Assembly: GCA_030618945.1 (NCBI GenBank)
Contig: JAUXCI010000120.1
Span: 1-7,644, forward strand
Origin: Flavobacteriaceae bacterium
GTDB lineage: Bacteria > Bacteroidota > Bacteroidia > Flavobacteriales > Flavobacteriaceae
Direction: 5' to 3'
DNA length: 7,644 nt
The notes beneath the pieces were generated by a model. The model made no database searches, had not been told where the DNA came from, and saw nothing but the letters and a program-made list of their open reading frames with translations. The position numbers and the translations under genes are program-made. Numbering within the stretch: position 1 is the first letter of the stretch; every line of letters begins with the position of its first letter. Of the stretch, positions 1-6,888 are shown piece after piece.

Positions 1-2624
1 CTAATGGTACCACCTCTGATTTTGATGGAAAATTTTCCATTAAAGTACAGGAAGGAAGTGGTGTATTAGAAATAACTTTTGTTGGAATGGTGACAACAAA
101 ATTTGCCTTTACTGCTGTAAGCGGTCAAGACATTGATGCGGGTTCTATTACCTTATCAGGTGATGAAAACGTGTTAGAAGAAGTGGTAGTCACCGGAACT
201 ATTGACATTGCTAAAGACAGGCAAACTCCTGTTGCAGTATCAACGATAAGAGCTGTTGATATTCAAAAAAATCTTGGAACACAGGAGCTTCCTGAAATCT
301 TAAATCTTACTCCTTCGGTTTATGCAACCAAACAAGGTGGTGGTTGGGGTGATTCCAGGATCAATATTCGTGGATTCGACCAGGCAAATACAGCCGTTAT
401 GATCAACGGTCAACCTGTAAATGACATGGAAAACGGATGGGTATACTGGTCTAACTGGGCCGGATTAGCCGATGTTACTACAGCAATGCAGGTACAACGT
501 GGACTTGGTGCTTCTAAACTTGCTATTTCATCAGTTGGGGGAACCATTAACGTAATTACAAAAACTTCTACGGCTCGTGAAGGAGGTAGTTTTGCTACTT
601 CTTTTGGTAATGATAATTCTGTTAAAGTACTTGGTTCTTATAACACAGGTTTATTGGAAAGTGGTTTTTCAGCCAGTGTATTGCTCAGCCATTCTCAAGG
701 TGATGGTTATGTAAATGGAACCAAATATGACGGTAGCAACTATTTTATTGGTTTAGGTTATAAAATAAATGACAAACATGACCTGCAATTCATATTTACA
801 GGAGCCCCTCAATGGCACCATCAAAAATCTTATGCTCCTTCAATTGCAGACCATCAATTATATCAGCAAGACGGACCAGATCCTACTGCTACTACTCCGA
901 ATGGAAAATACAATTCAGACTGGGGATTACTAGATGGAAAAGAATTTACCTGGAGAAGAAACTTCTACCACAAACCCGTTATGTCACTTAACTGGGAATG
1001 GGTGCTTAATGAAAAAATGAGATTGTCAACCGTAGCTTATGCCTCTTGGGGCCGTGGTGGTGGAACAGGTGATATTGGTGAGATCAATAACCAACGTGGG
1101 TACTACGGCACATTTAAAGACAAAAATGGTAGGGTGAATTTTGACGATATTGTTAAATGGAACTCTGGTGGAACTGTTCCACGTTTTGGTGATGACAGAA
1201 CCGAATTTGAAGGGGCTTTCTCAAACACAGGTAATAGCGGACATCCTGATGGTGGTGGTAGTAGAGGATCAGACAATGGTATCTCAAGAAGAAGTTCAAT
1301 GAATTCACATAACTGGTACGGGGCCATCATCAATTTCCATGATGATATCAACGAGAATTGGGCTTTTGACGTAGGGCTTGATCTAAGATCTTATAAAGGG
1401 ATCCATTATAGAACTGTTAATACCGTATTAGGTGCTGACAATTATATTGATTATGACAACATTAATGACCGACCTAATGTGATTGAGCAGGATGAATTTG
1501 TTGAGGCAACTGCTAGCTGGAATCCATGGGATGACATTGAAAGTCAGGAAAAAATTGATTATTATAATGATGGTTTAGTGGGCTGGTCTGGAGTATTTGG
1601 ACAAGTTGAATATACCAATGAAACCATTTCTGCTTTTATCCAAGGTTCGGTTTCAAATCAAGCCTTTCAACGTGTTGATTATTTTCAGTATCTCCCTGAA
1701 GACCAGGAATCAGTTAAAGAGAACATTGCCGGAGGAAATGTTAAGGGTGGTATAAATTATAATATCAATGAAAATCATAATGTCTTCTTTAATACGGGTT
1801 ATTATTCTAAACAACCTAAATTTGGTGCTGTATTTATCAATTATGGAAACAACCTGAATCCTGATTTAGTTAATGAAAAAATTATTGGAGTTGAATTGGG
1901 TTATGGTTACAGAAGTGCTGCTTTTTCGGCCAATGCCAATATATACAGAACTTCTTGGGCAGACAGATTTGTATCTTCAGGTGTGACCTTAAATCCTGGT
2001 GAAGAAAATGAATTTAGAGGATCTGCTAATTATCAAGGTATAACTCAAGTTCACATGGGTCTTGAACTTGATTTTCTTTGGAAAGTTTTGGATAATTTAA
2101 GTATCACTGGTATGGCCTCTTTTGGTGACTGGCAATACGAAGGGGACGCAGATGCTGATCTTTTTGATGATAATCAAAATTATGTTGGTTCTACAACATT
2201 ATACCTGGATGGAGTAAAAGTAGGTGACGCAGCACAAACCACTGCTGCCTTAGGTGCAAATTACACTTTCTTCAAAAACTTTAATGCTGGCTTGAACTGG
2301 AGGTACGCGAGTAATTTGTATGCCGCCATTGATGTTACTGATTTTGACACAGAGGATAATAACGGTTCATTGGAATTACCTTCATTTAACCTTATGGATG
2401 CTCGTATAAATTATAACTGGCATTGGAAAGGTGGCATGTCTATGGAGTTTAGCGTAAATGTGAATAATGTTTTTGACACTGTATACATTTCAGAAGCTGA
2501 TACTAACCTTTTTGACGGCGACAGAGGATCTACAGGTGACCAATGGGAAGGAGTAGATACAGGAAACCGTGTATTCTTCGGTTGGGGAAGATCTTGGAAC
2601 ACTGCAATAAGATTTAGATTCTAA
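1..2624 (+). CDS. TonB-dependent outer-membrane receptor, 5' end missing
   Basis: This is an outer-membrane active transporter that takes up a ligand using energy passed on by TonB-ExbB-ExbD. The frame is already open at position 3, so the ATG at 87 is internal and the true start and signal peptide lie off the left edge; about 873 residues are visible. The first ~55 codons (NGTTSDFDGKFSI, then ITFVGM) resemble the end of a carboxypeptidase-like regulatory domain, the N-terminal extension common in Bacteroidota receptors. A TonB-box-like EEVVVTG is encoded at 177-197. The plug follows (to about 560), with RINIRGFDQ, MINGQPVND and GGTINVITKT. The rest is a beta-barrel of alternating strands and long Gly/Asn/Asp-rich loops, ending in the aromatic C-terminus IRFRF expected for BAM insertion. 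No susD-like gene follows; a terminator does. The substrate cannot be told from sequence; siderophore, peptide, vitamin or glycan are all possible. Family assignment is secure. Confidence 0.95.
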   Translation, partial: NGTTSDFDGKFSIKVQEGSGVLEITFVGMVTTKFAFTAVSGQDIDAGSITLSGDENVLEEVVVTGTIDIAKDRQTPVAVSTIRAVDIQKNLGTQELPEILNLTPSVYATKQGGGWGDSRINIRGFDQANTAVMINGQPVNDMENGWVYWSNWAGLADVTTAMQVQRGLGASKLAISSVGGTINVITKTSTAREGGSFATSFGNDNSVKVLGSYNTGLLESGFSASVLLSHSQGDGYVNGTKYDGSNYFIGLGYKINDKHDLQFIFTGAPQWHHQKSYAPSIADHQLYQQDGPDPTATTPNGKYNSDWGLLDGKEFTWRRNFYHKPVMSLNWEWVLNEKMRLSTVAYASWGRGGGTGDIGEINNQRGYYGTFKDKNGRVNFDDIVKWNSGGTVPRFGDDRTEFEGAFSNTGNSGHPDGGGSRGSDNGISRRSSMNSHNWYGAIINFHDDINENWAFDVGLDLRSYKGIHYRTVNTVLGADNYIDYDNINDRPNVIEQDEFVEATASWNPWDDIESQEKIDYYNDGLVGWSGVFGQVEYTNETISAFIQGSVSNQAFQRVDYFQYLPEDQESVKENIAGGNVKGGINYNINENHNVFFNTGYYSKQPKFGAVFINYGNNLNPDLVNEKIIGVELGYGYRSAAFSANANIYRTSWADRFVSSGVTLNPGEENEFRGSANYQGITQVHMGLELDFLWKVLDNLSITGMASFGDWQYEGDADADLFDDNQNYVGSTTLYLDGVKVGDAAQTTAALGANYTFFKNFNAGLNWRYASNLYAAIDVTDFDTEDNNGSLELPSFNLMDARINYNWHWKGGMSMEFSVNVNNVFDTVYISEADTNLFDGDRGSTGDQWEGVDTGNRVFFGWGRSWNTAIRFRF

Positions 2625-2647
2625 GAATTTAATCATACGACTTTTTT

Positions 2648-2685
2648 AAACCTACACTTTTTAAACAATTAAAGTGTAGGTTTTT
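2648..2685 (+). terminator. Rho-independent terminator of the TonB receptor gene
   Basis: A perfect 13-bp inverted repeat (AAACCTACACTTT at 2648-2660 and AAAGTGTAGGTTT at 2671-2683) encloses a 10-nt loop. The right arm runs into TTTTT, and the left arm is preceded by a run of six T. It starts 23 nt after the receptor stop codon and fits intrinsic termination of that transcript. Confidence 0.88.
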
Positions 2686-2702
2686 AATTTTGATTACTTT
2701 TG
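2674..2702 (+). promoter_or_regulatory. Probable Bacteroidota-type promoter for the four-helix membrane protein
   Basis: TACTTTTG at 2695-2702 matches the TAnnTTTG -7 element recognised by the Bacteroidota primary sigma factor. The -33 element (consensus TTG) is weak: GTG at 2674-2676 lies 18 nt upstream, within the spacing normally seen. Transcription would start near 2708, leaving a leader of about 20 nt before the ATG at 2730. The proposed -33 region lies inside the right arm of the preceding terminator. This is a pattern match only. Confidence 0.5.
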
Positions 2703-2729
2703 CGCTACTAATTAAAAAACTTTTATATC

Positions 2730-3164
2730 ATGATTAAAATGCTACATTCTGGCTGGGCCTATATTACCTTGATCATCTTGATCTATGCCGTTGTAAATGC
2801 CTTTATCGGATTGACTTCAAAAAAAGAATTTAAAGACAAAGACCTCAGAGTCTCTCTATTCACCTTGATTGTTGCGCATTTGCAACTGATCATTGGCTTG
2901 ATTGGCTATTTTGTTTCTGCTCAATTTGCTTATTTAATGGATCACGGAATGGGTGCCACAATGAAAGATCCTGAAATCAGATTATTTATTGTTGAACATC
3001 CTTTAATGATGATCTTGGCTATTACCGTTCTTACTGTCGGTTTCTCCAAGCATAAAAAGCAGACGACTGATACTGGTAAATTCAAAACCATTGCTTTGTA
3101 CTACGGAATTGCCTTGCTGTTTGTTCTAAGCCGTATTCCATGGGCTATTTGGTTAGGGCTTTAA
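2730..3164 (+). CDS. Small four-helix inner-membrane protein, function unknown
   Basis: The product is 144 residues with four hydrophobic segments, at about 8-28, 41-63, 88-106 and 118-143, joined by short charged loops (KKEFKDKDLR, SKHKKQ). There is no signal peptide or extra domain. It resembles small membrane proteins of Bacteroidota that open with a HSGW-type motif and are sometimes loosely labelled cytochrome-b-like; I recall this from memory and did not test it. Histidines occur at 6, 50, 72, 90 and 108. H6, H50 and H90 lie in or at the edge of helices, so heme or metal binding is possible but unproven. The start is the first ATG after the probable promoter; Met4 (2739) is an alternative. 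The split acyltransferase gene begins 46 nt downstream on the same strand, so the two may be co-transcribed. The gene is certainly real; its function is open. Confidence 0.85.
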   Translation: MIKMLHSGWAYITLIILIYAVVNAFIGLTSKKEFKDKDLRVSLFTLIVAHLQLIIGLIGYFVSAQFAYLMDHGMGATMKDPEIRLFIVEHPLMMILAITVLTVGFSKHKKQTTDTGKFKTIALYYGIALLFVLSRIPWAIWLGL

Positions 3165-3210
3165 GAAGCCTTGATCAGTAATTTTTAGAATCTAAATTAG
3201 GCTTAAGAAA

Positions 3211-3306
3211 ATGGCACAATTTTTAAAACTCATTTCATATCCATTGTCGGTATTGCACTATATCGCCTTTGGAGGCGTTTTGCTTATTTTTCACCCGATT
3301 CAATAG
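3211..3306 (+). pseudogene. N-terminal fragment of the acyltransferase gene, cut off by an in-frame TAG
   Basis: An ATG at 3211, 6 nt after a small AAGAAA stretch, opens a 31-codon frame with a hydrophobic segment (LSVLHYIAFGGVLLIFHPIQ) and ends at TAG 3304-3306. The frame stays open after the stop and runs in phase into the catalytic ORF at 3358 (147 nt = 49 codons from the first ATG). The bridge reads VAFNIFGKKAHRGSVIV, which continues the protein naturally. In this family the residue after HPIQ is typically tryptophan, as I recall it, so one G-to-A change (TGG to TAG) explains the break. The intact gene would be 3211-3978, 255 residues, a normal length for PlsC enzymes. Sequencing error, a true nonsense mutation or readthrough would all look the same here. 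Confidence 0.8.
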
Positions 3307-3357
3307 GTTGCTTTTAATATTTTTGGGAAAAAGGCCCATAGAGGTTCTGTTATAGTC

Positions 3358-3978
3358 ATGAATATACTACTAACCTGGAGCTTGTGTTTTTTATTTTCAA
3401 GAGTGAAGTTTATCAATAAGCATCCCATTCCTAAAAATGCTCCTATCATTATAGTTTCAAACCATCAAAGTACTTATGATATTCCTCCTATGTATAAGGG
3501 TTTTAGAAAATCCTTTCCCAACTTTGTTTCTAAAAAAGAGCTGGGGAAGGGTATTCCAAGTGTTTCTTATAATTTAAGACATGGCGATAATGTCTTGATT
3601 GACAGAAATGATCCAAGACAAGCCATAAGTACTTTGGTGAAATTTGGTCAAAAGGTGGAAGAAAATAAATTGACTGCAGTTATTTTTCCTGAAGGAACAA
3701 GAAGTAAAACGGGAGTTCCAAAATCATTTAGGGAAAGTGGTTTAAAAATGCTGGTGAAAAAAGCGCCCTCCACATATATTATTCCGCTCTCTATCAATAA
3801 CTCATGGCGACTCGTACGAAAAGGATCATTTCCTTTGGGTGTAGGAATAAAGGTAACGATGGAAGCACATGAGCCTATCAAAGCCGATTCAATGTCTTTT
3901 GAAGCCTTGTTTGAAAAAACTGAACATACCATTAACGAGGCCTTGATAAAACTAAACCCTGCTAAAGAAATAAGCTAG
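3358..3978 (+). CDS. PlsC-type 1-acylglycerol-3-phosphate acyltransferase, catalytic part (gene split upstream)
   Basis: Enzymes of this family transfer an acyl group to the sn-2 position of lysophosphatidate, or a related lysolipid, at the inner membrane during phospholipid synthesis. The 206-residue frame keeps all core motifs: the NHQSTYD box with catalytic His36 and Asp41 (HX4D), the glycerol-phosphate-binding region VLIDRND at 79-85, FPEGTRSKTG at 110-119, and the proline-containing IIPLSINNSW at 141-150. It lacks the usual N-terminal membrane anchor, which is encoded in phase upstream (3211-3306) before a TAG. This ATG is the first possible start after that stop, since no in-frame GTG or TTG lies between. 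No Shine-Dalgarno sequence is visible, so it may be reached by reinitiation or not translated on its own. The conserved motifs suggest the damage is recent or artefactual. The stop overlaps the stop of the convergent amidase gene by 4 bp. Confidence 0.82.
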   Translation: MNILLTWSLCFLFSRVKFINKHPIPKNAPIIIVSNHQSTYDIPPMYKGFRKSFPNFVSKKELGKGIPSVSYNLRHGDNVLIDRNDPRQAISTLVKFGQKVEENKLTAVIFPEGTRSKTGVPKSFRESGLKMLVKKAPSTYIIPLSINNSWRLVRKGSFPLGVGIKVTMEAHEPIKADSMSFEALFEKTEHTINEALIKLNPAKEIS

Positions 3979-4754
3979 TCGATTTTAAATGTATCTTTAT
4001 CTTCAAGAAAGCGAAATTTGTCTCTCACTTGTTCAAGGTGTCTTTTATCAATTGAAAAAGATTTAATTTCCTCTTTTCCAGGGTTCAAAGTCAACAAGGT
4101 TGCTCCCATGGCGTCAAAAAGCGCCGAATGCCCTGTATAAACCAAATCATTATTATCAACTCCAACTCTATTAAGTCCAGCTACATAACAAAGGTTTTCA
4201 ATAGCCCTGGCCTTTAATAAAGTATCCCAGGCAAGCATTCTTGCGTCTGGCCAATTGGCCACAAATAATAAAAGATCAATATTGTCGGTATTTCTAGACC
4301 AGACCGGAAATCTAAGGTCATAACAAATCAAAGGGCAGATTCTAAAACCTTTATAATCAAAAATCAACCGATCAGTTCCTGGATTAAAAATCTTATCCTC
4401 TCCGGCAAAAGAAAACAAATGCCGCTTGTCATAATGCTTCAATTCACCGCTTGGAAAAGCTACAATCAACCGGTTATAAAAATTCCCAGATTCCCCAATA
4501 AGCAAACTTCCTATAACAAGACAGTTCTTCTTTGAAGCCTGATACTGCATCCATACAACTGCTTTTCCGTTCATGGGTTCGGCCACTTCATCAGCCTGCA
4601 TTGTAAATCCAGTAGAAAATAACTCAGGAAGCATGACTACATCAGTATCATTTGATATACCATCCAACTTAAGAGACAATCTTTCCAAATTCCGACCAAC
4701 ATCTTGCCAGACTGTATCGGTTTGAACCATACTAATAGTAAGTGCCATATTCAT
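3975..4754 (-). CDS. Nitrilase-family omega-amidase (YafV/Nit2-like), 2-oxoglutaramate amidase
   Basis: This carbon-nitrogen hydrolase is predicted to convert 2-oxoglutaramate to 2-oxoglutarate and ammonia in the cytoplasm. The Glu-Lys-Cys triad is present: Glu44 in LPELFSTGF, Lys110 in YDKRHLF, and Cys144 in ICYDLRFPVW. A further Glu119 (AGED) and the NWP and KARAIEN segments are typical of the YafV/Nit2 branch. At 259 residues it is close to E. coli YafV. I chose the ATG at 4752-4754. The frame extends to a TTG at 4775 that would overlap the upstream aminotransferase by 8 nt, but the extra residues resemble no family N-terminus. Another ATG lies at 4746-4748. It follows the aminotransferase by 13 nt, so the two are almost certainly co-transcribed. 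That pairing is the main reason to prefer omega-amidase over another nitrilase activity. Confidence 0.9.
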   Translation of the reverse strand: MNMALTISMVQTDTVWQDVGRNLERLSLKLDGISNDTDVVMLPELFSTGFTMQADEVAEPMNGKAVVWMQYQASKKNCLVIGSLLIGESGNFYNRLIVAFPSGELKHYDKRHLFSFAGEDKIFNPGTDRLIFDYKGFRICPLICYDLRFPVWSRNTDNIDLLLFVANWPDARMLAWDTLLKARAIENLCYVAGLNRVGVDNNDLVYTGHSALFDAMGATLLTLNPGKEEIKSFSIDKRHLEQVRDKFRFLEDKDTFKID

Positions 4755-4767
4755 ACTCTGTATTTTA

Positions 4768-5928
4768 TCAATCAATTTTATTCAATATCTCAGCGCCCCT
4801 CATTAAAGTTTCGTCACTTTTGGCAAAACAAAAACGCAAATACTTATTATCAACCCCCTGTTTATAAAAAACCGAAATAGGAATGGAAGCAATTTTTTTC
4901 TCTTTGGTCCATCTTTTTGCCAGTTCTATATCGTTGTCATTTGATATGGCTTTATATTCAAGTAACTGAAAATAAGTTCCTTTAGAAGGTTTGAAACTAA
5001 ATTTTGACTTTTCTATTGCACTCAGAAATAAATCCCTCTTTTGCTGAAAAAATTCAGACAGAGAAAGGTAGTTCTCCGATGATTTCATATAAGTTGCCAA
5101 AGCCCTTTGAACGGGGTGATTTACGCTAAAAACATTGTACTGATGCACATTTCTAAATTCCGCCATTAAGGCAGCCGGACCAGCGCAATAACCCATTTTC
5201 CAGCCGGTATTATGAAACGTCTTACCAAAAGAGGCCACCAGAAAACTTCTCTCTGCTAAACCCGGAAATCTGGCAACACTTTGGTGCGCTTCTCCATCAA
5301 AAACAATATGTTCATATACCTCATCACTTAAAACTACGATATCCGTATTTTTAACCAGGTCTTCCAGTTGCTTCATGTCATCCTTGCTCATTACAGTCCC
5401 AGTGGGGTTGTGCGGTGTATTGATAATGATCATTTTAGTCCTTTCGCTCAACGAAGCTTTCACTAATTGCCAGTCTATCTTAAAATCAGGTGCTTTTAAT
5501 TCTATTTCAACTGTTTTTCCTCCATTAATTCTAACTGCCGGATCATAGCAATCATAAGCAGGGGCAAAAATGACAACCTCATCACCTGTTTGAACCATTG
5601 CAGTAATAATTGTATAAATAGCCTGGGTAGCGCCGGCCGTAATGGTAATCTCCGTTTCAGGGTTATACTCAGCTCCATAAAGACTTAATATCTTATCAGC
5701 AATAACGCCTCTTAATGAAAAGATACCGGGCATTGGGGCATATTGATTATAGCCCTCCCTCATGGCCTTAGTAACAAGTTCTATCAATTGAGGAGAAGAA
5801 GGAAAATCAGGATAGCCCTGAGACAGATTAATCGCTTGTTCCTCATGAGCCATTTTACTCATTACAGCGAAAATACTAGTTGTGGCATCGGGTAATTTTG
5901 AGGAAATATTTGAGAGAAACGTAGGCAT
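4768..5928 (-). CDS. PLP-dependent methionine/glutamine aminotransferase (YbdL/KAT-like, fold type I)
   Basis: This class I/II aminotransferase has 386 residues, the normal full length. Visible active-site features are Tyr125 (PAYDCYD), Asn174 in NPTG, Asp202 and Tyr205 in SDEVY (contacts to the PLP ring), the Schiff-base Lys236 in SFGKTFHNTGWK, and Arg365 in YLRF, which binds the substrate carboxylate. The sequence resembles E. coli YbdL and kynurenine aminotransferase / glutamine transaminase K enzymes, which prefer methionine, glutamine and aromatic amino acids. The omega-amidase gene 13 nt downstream supports a role in transaminating 4-methylthio-2-oxobutanoate or similar keto acids with glutamine as donor. 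The ATG at 5926-5928 gives the family-typical N-terminus. The 210-bp region upstream shows no good TAnnTTTG match, so its promoter was not identified. The exact substrate preference is inferred. Confidence 0.93.
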   Translation of the reverse strand: MPTFLSNISSKLPDATTSIFAVMSKMAHEEQAINLSQGYPDFPSSPQLIELVTKAMREGYNQYAPMPGIFSLRGVIADKILSLYGAEYNPETEITITAGATQAIYTIITAMVQTGDEVVIFAPAYDCYDPAVRINGGKTVEIELKAPDFKIDWQLVKASLSERTKMIIINTPHNPTGTVMSKDDMKQLEDLVKNTDIVVLSDEVYEHIVFDGEAHQSVARFPGLAERSFLVASFGKTFHNTGWKMGYCAGPAALMAEFRNVHQYNVFSVNHPVQRALATYMKSSENYLSLSEFFQQKRDLFLSAIEKSKFSFKPSKGTYFQLLEYKAISNDNDIELAKRWTKEKKIASIPISVFYKQGVDNKYLRFCFAKSDETLMRGAEILNKID

Positions 5929-6068
5929 GTGCTTATAGCTTTAAGTACCCACTAAAATACTGCTTTTTAGCCAACCTTTATTATATAACGGGTCTCTTCA
6001 ATCAAATCTTTTTATTCTTTGTATTGATACTGGGCTCCTTATTAACATAAAGGATATTGTTTTTATTT

Positions 6069-6094
6069 GTCCTTTTGCCTTGATGCAAAAAGAC
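6069..6094 (-). terminator. Hairpin downstream of sdhB, possible terminator
   Basis: Read on the minus strand, GTCTTTTTGC and GCAAAAGGAC pair over 10 bp with one U-G wobble around the 6-nt loop ATCAAG. It begins 44 nt after the sdhB stop codon and lies well before the aminotransferase start, a sensible place to end the sdh transcript. No U-run follows the stem, so intrinsic termination is uncertain. On the plus strand the wobble becomes a C-A mismatch, which favours a minus-strand role. Confidence 0.42.
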
Positions 6095-6138
6095 GAAAAA
6101 TTAAATAGGCCGCTCAGGATATAAACCAAAATCATTGT

Positions 6139-6879
6139 TTAGATCGAAGCTTTTAGAAACTCTCTATTCATACGAGCGATGTTCTCCAAAGAGATATTTT
6201 TTGGGCATTCTATTTCGCAGGCTCCGGTATTGGTACAATTACCAAAACCTTCTTCGTCCATTTGTTTAACCATATTCATTACCCGCTCTTTTGCCTCCAC
6301 TTTACCTTGTGGTAATAAAGCAAATTGAGATACTTTGGCGCCAACAAACAACATGGCAGATGAGTTTTTACACGAAGCCACACAAGCTCCACAGCCAATA
6401 CATGCAGCTGCATCCATTGAAAGGTCAGCATCATGCTTTGGAATGGGTAAGGAGTTCGCATCTTGGGTATTACCAGAAGTATTCACAGATATAAAAGCAC
6501 CCGCTTGTTGAATTCTTTCAAAAGCAGTTCTGTCAACAACAAGATCCTTAATCACAGGAAAAGCCTTGGCTCTCCATGGTTCGATATAAATAGTATCACC
6601 ATCGTTGAACATTCTCATGTGCAACTGGCAAGTAGTAATTCCTCTGTCTGGCCCATGTGGCTCACCATTTATGTGTAGGGAACATGTTCCGCAAATACCT
6701 TCTCTACAGTCATGATCAAAAGCAATTGGGTCCTCGTTCTTCGCAACCAGACTTTCATTCAACACATCCATCATTTCTAAAAAAGACATATGCTCCGAAA
6801 TATCAGTTACTTTATAATCGACTATTTGACCTTTATCCTTCGGCCCTTTTTGTCTCCAAATTTTTAACGTTAAATTCAT
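6139..6879 (-). CDS. sdhB: Succinate dehydrogenase / fumarate reductase iron-sulfur subunit
   Basis: SdhB carries electrons from the SdhA flavin to the quinone site of complex II on the cytoplasmic face of the inner membrane. The 246 residues hold an N-terminal ferredoxin-like domain with the [2Fe-2S] ligands Cys58, Cys63, Cys66 (CREGICGTC) and Cys84. The C-terminal domain has [11 protein letters not shown] (Cys160, 163, 166, 170) and Cys215, Cys221 and Cys225 (CEIECPKN). By comparison with E. coli SdhB, Cys160/163/166/225 bind [4Fe-4S] and Cys170/215/221 bind [3Fe-4S], so all eleven ligands are present. It starts 9 nt after the sdhA stop, so the two share an operon; the membrane subunit gene, sdhC, would be expected upstream of sdhA, off the right edge. 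A typical Bacteroidota complex II subunit with nothing missing. Confidence 0.97.
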   Translation of the reverse strand: MNLTLKIWRQKGPKDKGQIVDYKVTDISEHMSFLEMMDVLNESLVAKNEDPIAFDHDCREGICGTCSLHINGEPHGPDRGITTCQLHMRMFNDGDTIYIEPWRAKAFPVIKDLVVDRTAFERIQQAGAFISVNTSGNTQDANSLPIPKHDADLSMDAAACIGCGACVASCKNSSAMLFVGAKVSQFALLPQGKVEAKERVMNMVKQMDEEGFGNCTNTGACEIECPKNISLENIARMNREFLKASI

Positions 6880-6888
6880 AATGTCTTT

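Noticed and set aside
87..89. ATG at 87 as the start of the TonB-dependent receptor
   Set aside because: The frame is open back to position 3 and encodes the end of a carboxypeptidase-like regulatory domain just before this Met, so the codon is internal.
1245..1262. GGTGGTGGT-like short repeat inside the receptor gene
   Set aside because: It encodes a Gly-rich loop (DGGGSRG) in the barrel and is too short and imperfect to count as a DNA repeat element.
1103..1351. Minus-strand open frame opposite the TonB receptor
   Set aside because: It lies wholly antisense to a secure gene, is rich in Pro/Ser/Leu as expected from reverse-reading Gly/Asn-rich codons, and shows no domain or initiation signal.
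5929..6060. Search for a TAnnTTTG promoter upstream of the aminotransferase (minus strand)
   Set aside because: Only mismatched candidates such as TATTTTAG and AAGATTTG were found, without a properly spaced TTG, so no promoter is called.
6279..6881. Several short open frames overlapping sdhB on both strands
   Set aside because: sdhB is complete with all cluster ligands; these are alternate-frame shadows with no recognisable domain.
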